This document shows positions 8,654-18,100 of a stretch of 64,000 bases of DNA, one piece after another (within the stretch, counting starts at the first letter, position 1; every line of letters starts with the position of its first letter). The stretch is from Liquorilactobacillus aquaticus DSM 21051 (GTDB lineage Bacteria; Bacillota; Bacilli; Lactobacillales; Lactobacillaceae). The stretch is from NCBI RefSeq assembly GCF_001436755.1, contig NZ_AYZD01000011.1:1-64000 (forward strand), in the 5' to 3' direction. Both the position numbers and the translations under genes were made by a program. Below the pieces are notes generated by a model that was not told the origin of the DNA, ran no database searches, and saw only the letters and a list, made by a program, of their open reading frames with translations.

Positions 8654-8775
8654 TAACATCACTCCTCATAATCATTGTTGCTTCTGACCTTAATTGTACA
8701 TAAACTAGAACCAAAAATCTGCTTTTAGGAGAACAAAAAATAATTTTTACAAATTCGCTTATTTTGAACACACTA

Positions 8776-8826
8776 AAAAGGCAGGATCACGACAAAAAAT
8801 AATATTTTGTCGTAGATCCAGCCCTT
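8776..8826 (-). terminator. fbp terminator (palindrome with ACAAAA/TTTTGT core)
   Basis: AAGGC, GGATC and ACAAAA pair in order with TTTTGT, GATCC and GCC(C)TT. It lies 60 bp after the fbp stop, with Ts following on the minus strand. It belongs to the group of similar intergenic palindromes in this window. Confidence 0.65.
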
Positions 8827-8889
8827 GTTTAGATTCGCCTTCAATTAACCCTTGTTATCTATTAGATATTTGACTTTGGCAAAATGCCT

Positions 8890-10815
8890 TTAACTTTGTT
8901 TATAGTCAGCAAGCATATTTCTCAAAATTTGCAATTTTTCTTTTATTTCACGGCCTGTATCAGTATCAGCAACTGTCTGTCTTTTCAATTCTTGATTTAC
9001 AACTCTTCTTGTTGAAAGGATGTCGCGCCCGTTTTTGATTGCATCTTCTTTTGATGTAAAAGGATGATGCGTTACCAACTGCAAACCATATGAGTTATAT
9101 AAAAGCGTGTAACCACCAATACCAGTAGTTGGCTGATAAGCTTTTGAATATCCTCCATCAATCACTATCATTTTTTTATTAGCCATGATCGGTTGACTGC
9201 CTTTTTTGACCGGTGTATGTCCATTGATAACGTGTCCTTCATCAGCATTTAAGCCAAATTCGTTCAATAATTTGCGGCAAAACCACTCTTCCTTGCGCAA
9301 ATTATAATATGCGTTCTTCTTCTCAACGTGTATATCTTCATCTTCAATAAAGTAACGTGCAAAAGTTGTCATCGCATGTTTGCCAAACAGCGGTGACAAT
9401 GGTCCTTGCCACAAATACCACACCATATCTGTAGCCAGATCATCGTTTTTCTGAGGCTCACTATACGCTTTACGCAACTGTTTTTCAAAGAAATCCAGCA
9501 AACCTTTGCCTTGGTATTTTTTACCATCAAATTCAAAAAGTTGGAACGAACCATCTTTTTGAACCGGTATACAACCGTGAAAAAGAAGATTGCCGTTGTA
9601 GCACTTATACATGCTCCCTTTATCCATCATAAAATTCAAATGTTTGCGTAATTTAGCTGCATTTTCGAAAGAGTCAAGCAATGACCGTGTGACTTTTTCC
9701 TCTTCCGCGGTTAACTTATACGGATCCTTAGGATCAATCGTTGAAAAGCAATCACATGTCAACGGATATGTCTTGTCTCCAATCTTAATCGTGCCGTTCT
9801 CATAGTTGATTTTATCGAGCAAGACAATGTTGTTCATTTTAAATTCTGGATGCCGTTGACAGATCTGTCCTTCTAGTTTGAATTGAATCATTGCAACAGC
9901 TTGATGAATCTGAGTTATTTGTTTCCGCTCATCAGCACTTATGACCTCGCTGTCCTCAATTGTCTTCGGCCTAAAAGCTTTTATATCAGTGTAATTCTGT
10001 TCTGCAAACATTGATAGGTGCCGCAAGTTGATTCCGTACGCATCCTCAATAATTGAAAGATTGTTATAGCGGGCACAGATCCGTAATAAGTTCATGATAC
10101 ACAAAGCTGAGCCAGAAACAGCCCCAAGCCAAATAATATCATGATTTCCCCACTGAATGTCGACAGAATGATACTTCATTAATGTGTCCATAATTTTATC
10201 TGGGGCCGGACCACGATCGTAAATATCTCCTATCACATGCAGATGATCAACGACAAGGCGTTGAATGGTGTAACAAGTCACCGTAATAAATTCGTCAGCT
10301 TGATGAAGTGCTACCAAATTATGCAGAATCTGATTATAGTAGTTACGTTTATCCAATTCTTGCTGATCGTTATACAAAAGCTCTTCTGTTATATAAACAT
10401 AATTAGGATCCATTGCCTTTCGAACTTTGGAGCGTGTATATTTAGTAGCTGTAATTTTTAAGACTTCAACCAAGCGCGCAATCGTATTCAGATACCATTG
10501 ATCCAATTCATCTTGAGTCGCAACATTTTTCTTGCGATAAGCCAGCTTATCCTCAGGATAGTAGATCAACGTTGCAAATTCCTGAATATTTCTGGGAGTC
10601 AAACGGCCGCCAAAGTTCTCATTTATTTTCTGCTTCACATTACCGGAGCCATTCCTTAGAGTGTGATCAAACGCGTTATATTCGCCATGAACATCACTCA
10701 CGAAATGCTCTGTGGCTTTTGGAAGATTTAAAATTGCCTCTAAGTTAGTGATTTCGGTGACAACATCCTGTTTTGCAGGAAACTTTTCACGCAACAATTC
10801 TTGTGTATACGACAT
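8890..10815 (-). CDS. fbp: Fructose-1,6-bisphosphatase, class III
   Basis: A 641-residue class III (Firmicutes) fructose-1,6-bisphosphatase, which removes the 1-phosphate from fructose 1,6-bisphosphate in gluconeogenesis. The calcineurin-like metallophosphatase motifs are clear: VSDVHGEYNAFDH, GDIYDRGPAPDKIMD, QWGNHDIIWLG and, near the C-terminus, NGHTPVKKG followed by IDGGYSKAYQ. Full length for the class (about 640). The start is an ATG with TAAGGAG 8 bases upstream. It has its own promoter region with a cre-like element, which suggests catabolite control by CcpA, and its own terminator. Confidence 0.96.
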   Translation of the reverse strand: MSYTQELLREKFPAKQDVVTEITNLEAILNLPKATEHFVSDVHGEYNAFDHTLRNGSGNVKQKINENFGGRLTPRNIQEFATLIYYPEDKLAYRKKNVATQDELDQWYLNTIARLVEVLKITATKYTRSKVRKAMDPNYVYITEELLYNDQQELDKRNYYNQILHNLVALHQADEFITVTCYTIQRLVVDHLHVIGDIYDRGPAPDKIMDTLMKYHSVDIQWGNHDIIWLGAVSGSALCIMNLLRICARYNNLSIIEDAYGINLRHLSMFAEQNYTDIKAFRPKTIEDSEVISADERKQITQIHQAVAMIQFKLEGQICQRHPEFKMNNIVLLDKINYENGTIKIGDKTYPLTCDCFSTIDPKDPYKLTAEEEKVTRSLLDSFENAAKLRKHLNFMMDKGSMYKCYNGNLLFHGCIPVQKDGSFQLFEFDGKKYQGKGLLDFFEKQLRKAYSEPQKNDDLATDMVWYLWQGPLSPLFGKHAMTTFARYFIEDEDIHVEKKNAYYNLRKEEWFCRKLLNEFGLNADEGHVINGHTPVKKGSQPIMANKKMIVIDGGYSKAYQPTTGIGGYTLLYNSYGLQLVTHHPFTSKEDAIKNGRDILSTRRVVNQELKRQTVADTDTGREIKEKLQILRNMLADYKQS

Positions 10816-10851
10816 TTTGTATTCTCCTTAGCCTCTTATCTCAGATGTTAT

Positions 10852-10865
10852 TGTTAACGATAACA
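10852..10865 (-). promoter_or_regulatory. Candidate cre (CcpA) site upstream of fbp
   Basis: TGTTAACGATAACA matches the lactobacillus cre pattern TGNNANCGNTNNCA and lies inside a wider imperfect palindrome beginning TGTTAT. It is about 37-50 bp upstream of the fbp start codon, a position suited to repression. Binding is inferred, not shown. Confidence 0.55.
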
Positions 10866-11076
10866 TGCAGTTAGTATATTCCATAATATACACCATATTA
10901 GCATAAATACCAATAGTATTTTAAGCTCCTCAAAAAGCTTATTAAAGCTTAAATAAACGTACAAATAATTAGCAATACCAATTTAGAATCTGCCAGCAAT
11001 TAAGTTGCAAAAAATCATTTTTAATGATAAGGTAGACCCATCGAATGTAAGGGGATTCATAAGGAGGAATTTTTAA

Positions 11077-11385
11077 ATGGTAAACACAAAAATTGAAAGA
11101 ACAGAGGCCCGTGCAGCTAAAGATACAGAATGGCGTTTATTAAATGAGGAAAGTGGTCATTTTTTGGATGTTGTCTTTTCAAAAGAACTTGAAAATGATA
11201 TGAAAAATAGTCGGAATTTTTCCTTTAGCCGTTTCGAATCCGAGCAGCTCAACTATCTTCGTCCCCTAGTTGAAACATTGGATAGTAACTATCAACTCAT
11301 TATCGATAAAAAAGTAATCGGTTCTGATTTCTTGCCGATTTCGCCTAAAGATGCAGAACATTTGCTAAAAAAAGTCAGTGTTTAA
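11077..11385 (+). CDS. Hypothetical small cytosolic protein
   Basis: A 102-residue protein with a perfect ribosome site (TAAGGAGG, 9 bases before ATG), so it is very likely translated. It has no signal or membrane segment. The sequence is highly charged (MVNTKIERTEARAAKDTEWR at the start) with a helical look and a short C-terminal motif SPKDAEHLLKKV. I do not recognise the family. It is a single-gene unit, divergent from fbp and followed by a strong bidirectional terminator, with no informative neighbours. Confidence 0.7.
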   Translation: MVNTKIERTEARAAKDTEWRLLNEESGHFLDVVFSKELENDMKNSRNFSFSRFESEQLNYLRPLVETLDSNYQLIIDKKVIGSDFLPISPKDAEHLLKKVSV

Positions 11386-11754
11386 ATTGAGTTTGCATGC
11401 TGAAAAACTGAATGGTTTCAGGCACTAGCACCAACTTACAACTATGAATTAACACCAGTCACGCACACTGCCCCGTTAGATGGGAAAATGACTTTTAAAA
11501 CAAGAACTTTAAATTTTGCCAAGAGCAGACTACGTTATAAGTTCATAAACTAAAAAGAGTAGATCGTCGAAAAACCAAAGCGATTTTCGACAATCTACTC
11601 TTTTTTTAGTATACACTTTCTCTCCTTCTCAACGTCAAAGAGAAAGTGTTCTAGGAACCGACCATTATTTAGAGACTTAAGTACAAAAATGGTCAAGCAT
11701 TAAGATGGGGCCATGCTCCTTCAGCATTATTTGCCCACTTACACTCATCTTTCC
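11386..11754. other. Intergenic stretch with terminator and a second hairpin
   Basis: No gene is seen. At 11552-11607 AAAAAGAGTAGAT and ATCTACTCTTTTT enclose the inner arm GTCGAAAA/TTTTCGAC, a strong terminator for the plus-strand gene. At 11614-11651 ACACTTTCTCT pairs with AGAGAAAGTGT without a following T run. The remainder shows nothing I can name. Confidence 0.5.
11552..11607 (+). terminator. Strong terminator after the 102-residue protein gene
   Basis: Stem AGAGTAGATCGTCGAAAA against TTTTCGACAATCTACTCT with one bulge, followed by TTTTTTT on the plus strand and preceded by A runs that would serve the minus strand. Confidence 0.85.
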
Positions 11755-13449
11755 TTAAGAAAACATCTTTTTAGTTGCCTTGGCTAATGTCACAGGATCC
11801 TTATCATATCGCGGTGTTTTAACTAACTTGTCCATTGAGACCCCCGCAAAATGAAAAGCTGCAATTTCACCTGAACGAACTGCGCTTTGCTCGGTAAAGA
11901 TCATTTGATATGGTTGTTCAACAAATTCGCCTGTAAATGCCAAATTCGTTGAATGTACTGGAATAACCTCGGGTCGGTCAGCTTTTGCCCGATTATTGAA
12001 TAAAGCCGATGCATATGGCATGTAAACAGGGATGCAATTGATAACACTATTTAGAATCGCTTCTTTTTTATCCATAATATTAAGTGGACCCGGATCAACT
12101 TTTGCAAGTTGACCGATTAACTCTAAAATCATTTCTTTACCATTCATTTTGATATATTGCTTATCAACAAATTCGCCTTTCCGACGCGGGTACAGGAAGT
12201 AGCCCCAAATAACAGTTTCGTTCGATTTTTGTGTTGTAAAATGCGGTTGATGATGAACCACAATCGACATGTTAACGTCTTTGTGTCCTAATGGAGTAAT
12301 AGGCATAGTTGAAATAAACGAATTCAATGCATTCCCTGGTAATTGTGTGGTAATTCGTGTAATTTCATTCAACAACAAATGATTTTTTGTCGTCAGTGTG
12401 AAACTCACCCACTCACTGGCATTCCGATCGGCAAAAAACTTGTCTGGATTGCCTAAATTATAAAAATGCTCAGTTGCTTTCTTCCAAAGACTCGCTGCTG
12501 CACCATAATCAGCGTTTTCAACAGCGGGTTGCGTATAATCGCCTAATGTTGCAGAGTCCGTGATTGAGCCATTGGTAAAAAAGACAGCTGTTTGGTCATC
12601 GACCTCAACACTCTCTTCTTCCCCAGTCAGAGTATTCTGCATCTTTAATCCTGTCACTGTTATTTCATCCTGCATCGCTGTCTCTTTAAACTTCCAATCA
12701 GTGACACGCCTATTCAAAATTAATTTACATCCTTGTTCCTTAAGGTAATTTATCAGTGGCAACATTATACTCTCATACTGATTATACCGTGTCCGATTAA
12801 CCCCTACCAAGTGTTCGATCTGCGTAAACTCGTAGATCATTTGATGCATATAACGCCGCAATTCCTGCGCAGAACTCTGTGTTCTAAATGCAAAAGTTGT
12901 TTCCCACATGAACCAAAAGTTCGTTGTAAAGATATGTGGATCATTCTCAAAATAGTCTGCAATAGAAACATTATCAAGCTCTTCTTCTTTGGAGTCAGGC
13001 ATCATAATAAGCTTGGTCAGCAAGTAACGATCCTTATTATTCAACCCTAGTTTCCCAGCATCAAGTATTCCCTTTTTGCCTTCAAGCAAACGAGCTTTAT
13101 CAAAAGTCTGGTGACGTGCATCAAAATCTCGTGTGTCCTCCGCAGCAGTCATTCCTACTTCTGTGGCAGAAGGTATTCTTCCGAGGAGATCCATTAAATC
13201 CACATATGTGCGATAGTTGAGCATCCGTCCGCCACGTGCAACATAGCCTCTCTGATTCTCTAACGGATGGTTTTTATTCCAATATTCGTCCGTCATAGCT
13301 GCCGTTTCTGCACCATCATTAGAACCATGGTCATCTAACGAGTAAAAAGTAATTTGCGTTCCCTTCCAGTGTCCTTCTTGAATTAAATAAACTGCTGCTG
13401 CCATGTTAGCTAAACCTGCACCAATCATAATAGCTTTGTCTTTAATCAT
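11755..13449 (-). CDS. ohyA: Oleate hydratase (FAD-dependent, 'myosin-cross-reactive antigen' family)
   Basis: A 564-residue flavoenzyme that adds water to the cis-9 double bond of oleate and related acids, giving 10-hydroxy fatty acids; in lactobacilli this serves fatty acid detoxification. Seen: the FAD Rossmann motif IGAGLANMAAAVYLI at the N-terminus, YSLDDHGSNDGAE, the conserved RGYVARGGRMLNYRTYVDL segment that holds the catalytic glutamate region, and WFMWETTFAF. The open frame begins at 13479, but only the ATG at 13449 has a ribosome site (AAGGAGG, 8 bases), so I start there. Length is normal. It stands alone without an obvious regulator gene. Confidence 0.95.
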   Translation of the reverse strand: MIKDKAIMIGAGLANMAAAVYLIQEGHWKGTQITFYSLDDHGSNDGAETAAMTDEYWNKNHPLENQRGYVARGGRMLNYRTYVDLMDLLGRIPSATEVGMTAAEDTRDFDARHQTFDKARLLEGKKGILDAGKLGLNNKDRYLLTKLIMMPDSKEEELDNVSIADYFENDPHIFTTNFWFMWETTFAFRTQSSAQELRRYMHQMIYEFTQIEHLVGVNRTRYNQYESIMLPLINYLKEQGCKLILNRRVTDWKFKETAMQDEITVTGLKMQNTLTGEEESVEVDDQTAVFFTNGSITDSATLGDYTQPAVENADYGAAASLWKKATEHFYNLGNPDKFFADRNASEWVSFTLTTKNHLLLNEITRITTQLPGNALNSFISTMPITPLGHKDVNMSIVVHHQPHFTTQKSNETVIWGYFLYPRRKGEFVDKQYIKMNGKEMILELIGQLAKVDPGPLNIMDKKEAILNSVINCIPVYMPYASALFNNRAKADRPEVIPVHSTNLAFTGEFVEQPYQMIFTEQSAVRSGEIAAFHFAGVSMDKLVKTPRYDKDPVTLAKATKKMFS

Positions 13450-13635
13450 AATGCCCCTCCTTTTTGTCATCGCTTTCAAGAAACATTATAATCTCATAGA
13501 CATAATTAATCCACGAATAAGATGTTAATTATTTTTAACGGAAAAAAGCTCATCGATGCGCCACTTTCTGGCTGACATCTATGAACTTTTAAAAAAAATA
13601 TTTAACTGATTTGCTTCAGCCTAATTACGCTTATT

Positions 13636-14706
13636 TTACATCTCTGGTGAAACTAAGATTTTGACCTGCTCCTTGTCCACCGCTAATGTTTTGATACCTT
13701 CTTGCACAACGTTATCTAAACTTATTTTTTTCGTAATGATCTTTTCAAAAAGCTCTTGATGATTCTTCAACATCCCTAAAACAGATGTGAAAGAATTATT
13801 GTAGGCCAAAGTTGTCACAATTCTAATTCCGTTCATAATTAAGTCATTTGTTAAATCGATTGTGACTGGTCTACCGAAAAGCGCAACAATCTGGAAAGTT
13901 CCATTTCTTCTGGTTAGTTTTAGACCAGAATCAAATGTAGCTTGCACTCCAGCTGCTTCAAACGTAACATCAACACCATTAGGACAACTTTTTCTAACTT
14001 CTTCAACAACATCAACTTTTAACGGATTCAATGTTTTCGTAATCCCCAGTTCCTTTGCCTTAGCCAATCGAGACTTCGAAACATCAATAATGTAAACATT
14101 GTCAGCTCCAGCTATTTTTGCAAGCAGGGCCGTCAGTAGGCCAATTGGTCCAGCTCCCAAAACAGCAACATTCTGTCCTTCACGCAGGCCGCTTCGCTTA
14201 ATTGCTTCAAAAACAACAGCGGTCGGTTCAGCCAGTGCTCCTAACTCATAACTCATCCCAGCTGGCATCTTATGCGCAAAAATTTCTTTCACATTGGCAT
14301 ATTCCGCAAAACCACCATCATCTGAAAAACCGAGAAAATTTCCAGCACCATCAGGAGCAAACACTCTATTGCAGAAATTGTAATCACCTCTTCGGCAATT
14401 GTCACACTTCCCACATGCAATTAACGGTTCTACCGCAACCGCATCACCTTTTTCCAAAGTTGTTACTCCAGCACCTACTTTAACCACTTCTCCAGAAAAT
14501 TCGTGGCCTAAAATTATAGGTAAAGTTCTTTCAGTAAGCGGATGTGGTTCAGTTGGCAATCCCCAAGCTTCTAAATACGCATGCAGATCACTCCCGCAAA
14601 TACCGCAATACTTGACCTTAATCTGAACTTGCCCCTCCTCTGGATCTGCTATCGGAACATCTTCAAGCCTAACATCTTTTTTACCATATATCCTTGCAGC
14701 TTTCAT
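13636..14706 (-). CDS. Zinc-dependent 2,3-butanediol dehydrogenase-type alcohol dehydrogenase
   Basis: A 356-residue medium-chain dehydrogenase/reductase. Catalytic zinc ligands are in CGICGSDLHAY and LGHEFSGEVV, the structural zinc cysteines in CGKCDNCRRGDYNFC, and the NAD(H) fold in VLGAGPIGLLTALLA. The N-terminal wording (YCGICGSDLHAYLEAW) is typical of the 2,3-butanediol/acetoin dehydrogenase branch, which interconverts acetoin and 2,3-butanediol. The presence of budA in the window supports that branch. The frame opens at 14775, but GGGAGG lies 9 bases before the ATG at 14706, which I take as the start. A related polyol such as sorbitol remains possible as substrate. Confidence 0.82.
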   Translation of the reverse strand: MKAARIYGKKDVRLEDVPIADPEEGQVQIKVKYCGICGSDLHAYLEAWGLPTEPHPLTERTLPIILGHEFSGEVVKVGAGVTTLEKGDAVAVEPLIACGKCDNCRRGDYNFCNRVFAPDGAGNFLGFSDDGGFAEYANVKEIFAHKMPAGMSYELGALAEPTAVVFEAIKRSGLREGQNVAVLGAGPIGLLTALLAKIAGADNVYIIDVSKSRLAKAKELGITKTLNPLKVDVVEEVRKSCPNGVDVTFEAAGVQATFDSGLKLTRRNGTFQIVALFGRPVTIDLTNDLIMNGIRIVTTLAYNNSFTSVLGMLKNHQELFEKIITKKISLDNVVQEGIKTLAVDKEQVKILVSPEM

Positions 14707-15179
14707 CAATATCATCCTCCCTAGTTGCAGTGATGCACTAAAGTGGACTATATAATTTGCTTGATTTGTCGTCACTTTTTAAATCAACCATAAAATATTT
14801 GATGTCGCAAATCTTACAGGCAAATACGTATAGGGCATTAGTGGAATCGCTTTCTTTTTTAACACCTTAAATTCTAGCTCTTTTGACGCTTTATTTCAAC
14901 CCTAATAATAATATTTCAAATACTAACATTTGAAATAACTAATTAAAAAGTTTGTTAATAAGCTGATTTTAATACATTCTAAAATAATAAGCTAAATTTT
15001 TATATCGAATATACATCTGCTTTTTTTCTTAAAACAATGATGCAGTTCAAAAGAATGTTAAGTTTGTTACGATATTAATTAAAGACTAGACAAAAAAACA
15101 TTGAAAAATCACCATTAGGCAATACTTCAATGTTTTAGAAAATCAATCAAAAAATGATCATAATTCTGTTCTTTAATTT
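14707..15179. other. Long intergenic stretch between galE and the dehydrogenase gene
   Basis: AT-rich and without a credible gene. It holds the dehydrogenase promoter region (near 14730-14800) and, at 15092-15137, the galE terminator. No further repeat or operator is evident. Confidence 0.5.
15092..15137 (-). terminator. galE terminator
   Basis: On the minus strand AAAACATTGAA pairs with TTCAATGTTTT around a loop of about 20 bases and runs into a T tract. It is 43 bp after the galE stop. Confidence 0.65.
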
Positions 15180-16175
15180 TTAACGATCTGCAAACCCATT
15201 TGGATGGGTTCGATGCCATTTCCAAGCTGTCTCAATGATTTTATGAATATCATCAAATTCAGGTTTCCATCCCAAGATCTTACGTGCTTTATCCGAAGCA
15301 GCGATCAATGTATCTGGATCTCCACCTCTTCTTGGTGCCATTACTGTCGGAATGGGTTTCCCTGTGACTTCACGTGCAGCTTTCAAAATTTCCATATTTG
15401 AAAAACCAGTTGAGGATCCCAAATTGAAAGCATCACTATCATTACCTTGGCGCAAATAATTCATTGCTAGGATATGAGCATCAGCTAAATCAAAAGGATG
15501 AACATAATCGCGCACGTTAGTTCCATCAGGCGTATTATAATCATCACCAAAGATTTGAAGTTGGTCACGTGTCCCTGCAGCGACTTGCAATACAATCGGC
15601 AACAAATGTGTTTCAGGATTGTGATCTTCTCCAATACTACCATCTGGTTTCGCGCCAGCAACATTAAAGTAACGCAATGCTACAAATTTTATTCCATTAG
15701 CAAGATCCGTCCAATGCATGATCTTTTCCATTGCCAACTTGCTTTCACCATAAGGATTGATTGGTTTTTGCGGATCTGTTTCTTTAATAGGCATCGTTTC
15801 AGGAATACCATATGTTGCGGCAGTTGAGGAAAAGACAATACGTTTAACTCCGACTTCATTCATAACTTCTAATAAATTAATCATCCCAGCCGTGTTATTA
15901 TCAAAATATTTTAGCGGTTTCTTCATCGATTCTGCAACAAGAGAAAAAGCTGCAAAATGAATTACCGCATCAACTGCAGGATTCTCAGCAAAGACTTTTC
16001 GCATGAATGGTTTATCGGCAATATCGCCTTGATAGAACTTTGCTTTATCATTAACAGCTGCTCGATGCCCTGTGACCAAGCTATCGACAACGACAACCTC
16101 ATCACCTTTTTCAACTAAACGATCAACTGTGTGAGAACCAATATAACCGGCTCCACCTAAAACTAAAACTGCCAT
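15180..16175 (-). CDS. galE: UDP-glucose 4-epimerase
   Basis: A 331-residue short-chain dehydrogenase-type epimerase that interconverts UDP-galactose and UDP-glucose for the Leloir pathway and for cell-surface sugar supply. Seen: the NAD motif [17 protein letters not shown] at the N-terminus, the catalytic serine in FSSTAATYG, the YxxxK pair in [12 protein letters not shown], and the substrate-binding LRYFNVAGA. The frame opens at 16202, but AAGGAGG precedes the ATG at 16175 with about 9-base spacing, so that is the start. It is a single gene here, without galK or galT. Galactose released by the GH53 enzyme of this window could feed it. Confidence 0.95.
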   Translation of the reverse strand: MAVLVLGGAGYIGSHTVDRLVEKGDEVVVVDSLVTGHRAAVNDKAKFYQGDIADKPFMRKVFAENPAVDAVIHFAAFSLVAESMKKPLKYFDNNTAGMINLLEVMNEVGVKRIVFSSTAATYGIPETMPIKETDPQKPINPYGESKLAMEKIMHWTDLANGIKFVALRYFNVAGAKPDGSIGEDHNPETHLLPIVLQVAAGTRDQLQIFGDDYNTPDGTNVRDYVHPFDLADAHILAMNYLRQGNDSDAFNLGSSTGFSNMEILKAAREVTGKPIPTVMAPRRGGDPDTLIAASDKARKILGWKPEFDDIHKIIETAWKWHRTHPNGFADR

Positions 16176-16457
16176 TAGGCATTTCCTCCTTGGAGCGTGC
16201 ACATTTTTTGAGGTAACTCATGCACGTTTGCTTTTATTTAATAAGAAGCAATTGTTTACGGAGTACATTCATAATTAGATTCTTAACTAATGCTTATGAA
16301 TCTACCCGATAACATTTTACCAGTTATTCATACCCTTTTGTCAAATTAAACAAAAATTTAAAAATATTTCAATACAACCGCTGAAACGAAGAGCACTTGT
16401 CGTTTATTGTTTCTTGTGGTTAACTAGAGATTAGAAATTGATATAAGGGGTAAAATT

Positions 16458-17183
16458 ATGGCTGAGCTGGTCTACAAACAAATCATCACTGATCTGAAGC
16501 AAAAAATTTTCGCAGGAGATTATCCTGAACTAAAGTTGCCGGACGAACGAACTTTAAGTTCACTCTACAGTGTCAGCCGGAGCACTATCAAAAGAGCCTT
16601 GGACCGGATGGCCAGTGACGGCATCATCTTTAAAAAACGTGGTGCTGGAACGTTTATTAATCCCTTATATTTAAAAAATGAATCTGTTTTTAATTATGAA
16701 GAAAGCTCCAATCTGGGCGTAACCGACAATTTTAAAATGGACGGGCAAAAACCGCGCATTAAAGTTCTCTCCTTTGAAGTCATCAAACCCACAGATGAAT
16801 TACAACGCGATCTTTTCTTAAAAAGTGATGACTTTGTCTATAAAATTGTTCGCCTGCGCTTATTCGAAGAACACCCTTTTATGATTGAAACTGGCTACAT
16901 TCCAATCAAGATTATCCCTGAATTATCACACGATATCATTCAAGGATCGATTTTCAACTATGTTCAAAAAGAACACCATCAAGCTGTTAGCAAGTCATTC
17001 CTCTCAGTTTTTGCAGAACCTTCTACTGCAAGAGATCAACGCTTGCTTAACCTTTCAGAAAAAGAACCAACAGGCATTATGGAAGGAATCTTTTTTTTAG
17101 ATAACGGAACACCGTTTGAATTTTCACATATGCGTTTTCATTACAAATACTTAAAATTTAACAGTTTTGTATCAGTTAACTAA
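16458..17183 (+). CDS. GntR family regulator, HutC/UTRA subfamily
   Basis: A 241-residue transcription factor. An N-terminal winged helix-turn-helix of GntR type covers about residues 1-70 (LPDERTLSSLYSVSRSTIKR, then GIIFKKRGAGTFI), followed by a UTRA ligand-binding domain (about 90-235) with FVYKIVRLRLFEEHPFMIETGYIP. Such proteins sense sugars, sugar phosphates or amino acid derivatives, often repressing a neighbouring gene. The next intact gene in the same direction is xfp, and a 17-bp perfect palindrome lies between them at 17858-17874, so control of xfp or of its own locus is possible. Start ATG has AAGGGG upstream. Confidence 0.9.
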   Translation: MAELVYKQIITDLKQKIFAGDYPELKLPDERTLSSLYSVSRSTIKRALDRMASDGIIFKKRGAGTFINPLYLKNESVFNYEESSNLGVTDNFKMDGQKPRIKVLSFEVIKPTDELQRDLFLKSDDFVYKIVRLRLFEEHPFMIETGYIPIKIIPELSHDIIQGSIFNYVQKEHHQAVSKSFLSVFAEPSTARDQRLLNLSEKEPTGIMEGIFFLDNGTPFEFSHMRFHYKYLKFNSFVSVN

Positions 17184-17266
17184 TACTTTATTTTTAGCTT
17201 CCTACGTGTTTTTTTCAACTGTATTTTTTTTTTGCAGTTGCTACCAACTGCTTCGATGCTAGAAAA

Positions 17267-17708
17267 CTAGAAATCGAGCACGGGATCAAGCCGCTCTCTT
17301 ATCTCAGCTATTTTGAGCGTGTAAAAAAACCTGTTGCTCGATTTTTTTACATATACTAATGTATGACCAAAATTTAGCAGTTTGAGCACACCTTTCTCCT
17401 TCTCATCACGTAATACGACTCCTGCTTTAAAAGCTATGCTGGCACGGATCAAACTTTCAGCTTGCTCGATAATATCTTCAGGTCAATTCACTTTCTGAAC
17501 AACATTCCAAAAACTTCCAGCGACAATAATTACCAGCCATATTTTTACCTGCATTTAAGTTGATTGCCGGTTTGCCTCCAATTCCTCTGACGGCAATGAA
17601 AAAGCTCTCATGGTCTGCACAATGAGAGCGCGCACATTCCGAATTACCTTGGACCTTACCTCCCTTAACAGAGACAGAAACATCCAGCTGTAATTTAGAA
17701 AAAGCCAC
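17267..17708 (-). pseudogene. aroB: Decayed fragment of 3-dehydroquinate synthase
   Basis: Two stretches on the minus strand keep AroB signatures in the right order. The frame 17478-17708 contains GGKPAINLNAGKNMAG, matching the VGGK..IN...GKN phosphate-binding region. The next frame downstream contains PEDIIEQAESLIRASIAFKA followed by VVLRDEKEKGVLKLLNFGHTL, matching the metal-ligand motif DExExG...LNFGHT. The roughly 60 residues expected between them are missing, the frame is broken, and after LNFGHT the sequence no longer resembles the family. The N-terminal third is also unrecognisable. This is a remnant, not a working shikimate-pathway enzyme. Confidence 0.7.
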
Positions 17709-17857
17709 ATAGTGCTTAGTAATTACATCATGTGACTTTTAATAATATTCAACATGCAAAAATTACTGAATAAACCAGTAATAATAAAATCGATTTGACT
17801 GTTTAGCCAATAATTTTTGCATAATTAGATTCTCCTAAAAAATGATTAGAAACAAGT

Positions 17858-17874
17858 TGTTATCAATGATAACA
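17858..17874. promoter_or_regulatory. Perfect 17-bp palindrome, candidate operator
   Basis: TGTTATCAATGATAACA is an exact inverted repeat of 8 bases around one central base. It lies in the spacer before xfp, 140 bp upstream of the xfp promoter candidate and 150 bp from the aroB remnant. It lacks the central CG of a cre site. The GntR protein encoded 700 bp away is a possible ligand. Confidence 0.45.
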
Positions 17875-18013
17875 CCGATTTTACATATAGATGTCAAGCC
17901 TTTGTTAGTTTTTACTTTTATCGTGAAAAGCATTAGAAATTCTCTTCATCTAGGCAGCTTAAAACCTTACTATAAATCTTTTTAAAATTGGAACGGTCCA
18001 ATGCTCGAAAAAG

Positions 18014-18041
18014 TTGACTTTAGTCACAAATCCATTATTAT
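18014..18041 (+). promoter_or_regulatory. Candidate xfp promoter
   Basis: TTGACT at 18014-18019 and TATTAT at 18036-18041 are separated by 16 bases, about 60 bp before the xfp start codon. Confidence 0.5.
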
Positions 18042-18100
18042 TATAGATGAATAATAAGTTGATTTTTCGCAAGTTGAATTTTAAATAAAGGAGCTTTTTT

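Noticed and set aside
11614-11651. Hairpin ACACTTTCTCT...AGAGAAAGTGT as a small RNA or terminator
   Set aside because: No T run on either side and no promoter visible; recorded only as part of the intergenic stretch.
17858-17874. cre (CcpA) site reading of the palindrome before xfp
   Set aside because: It lacks the central CG required by the cre pattern, so it is listed only as an unassigned operator.
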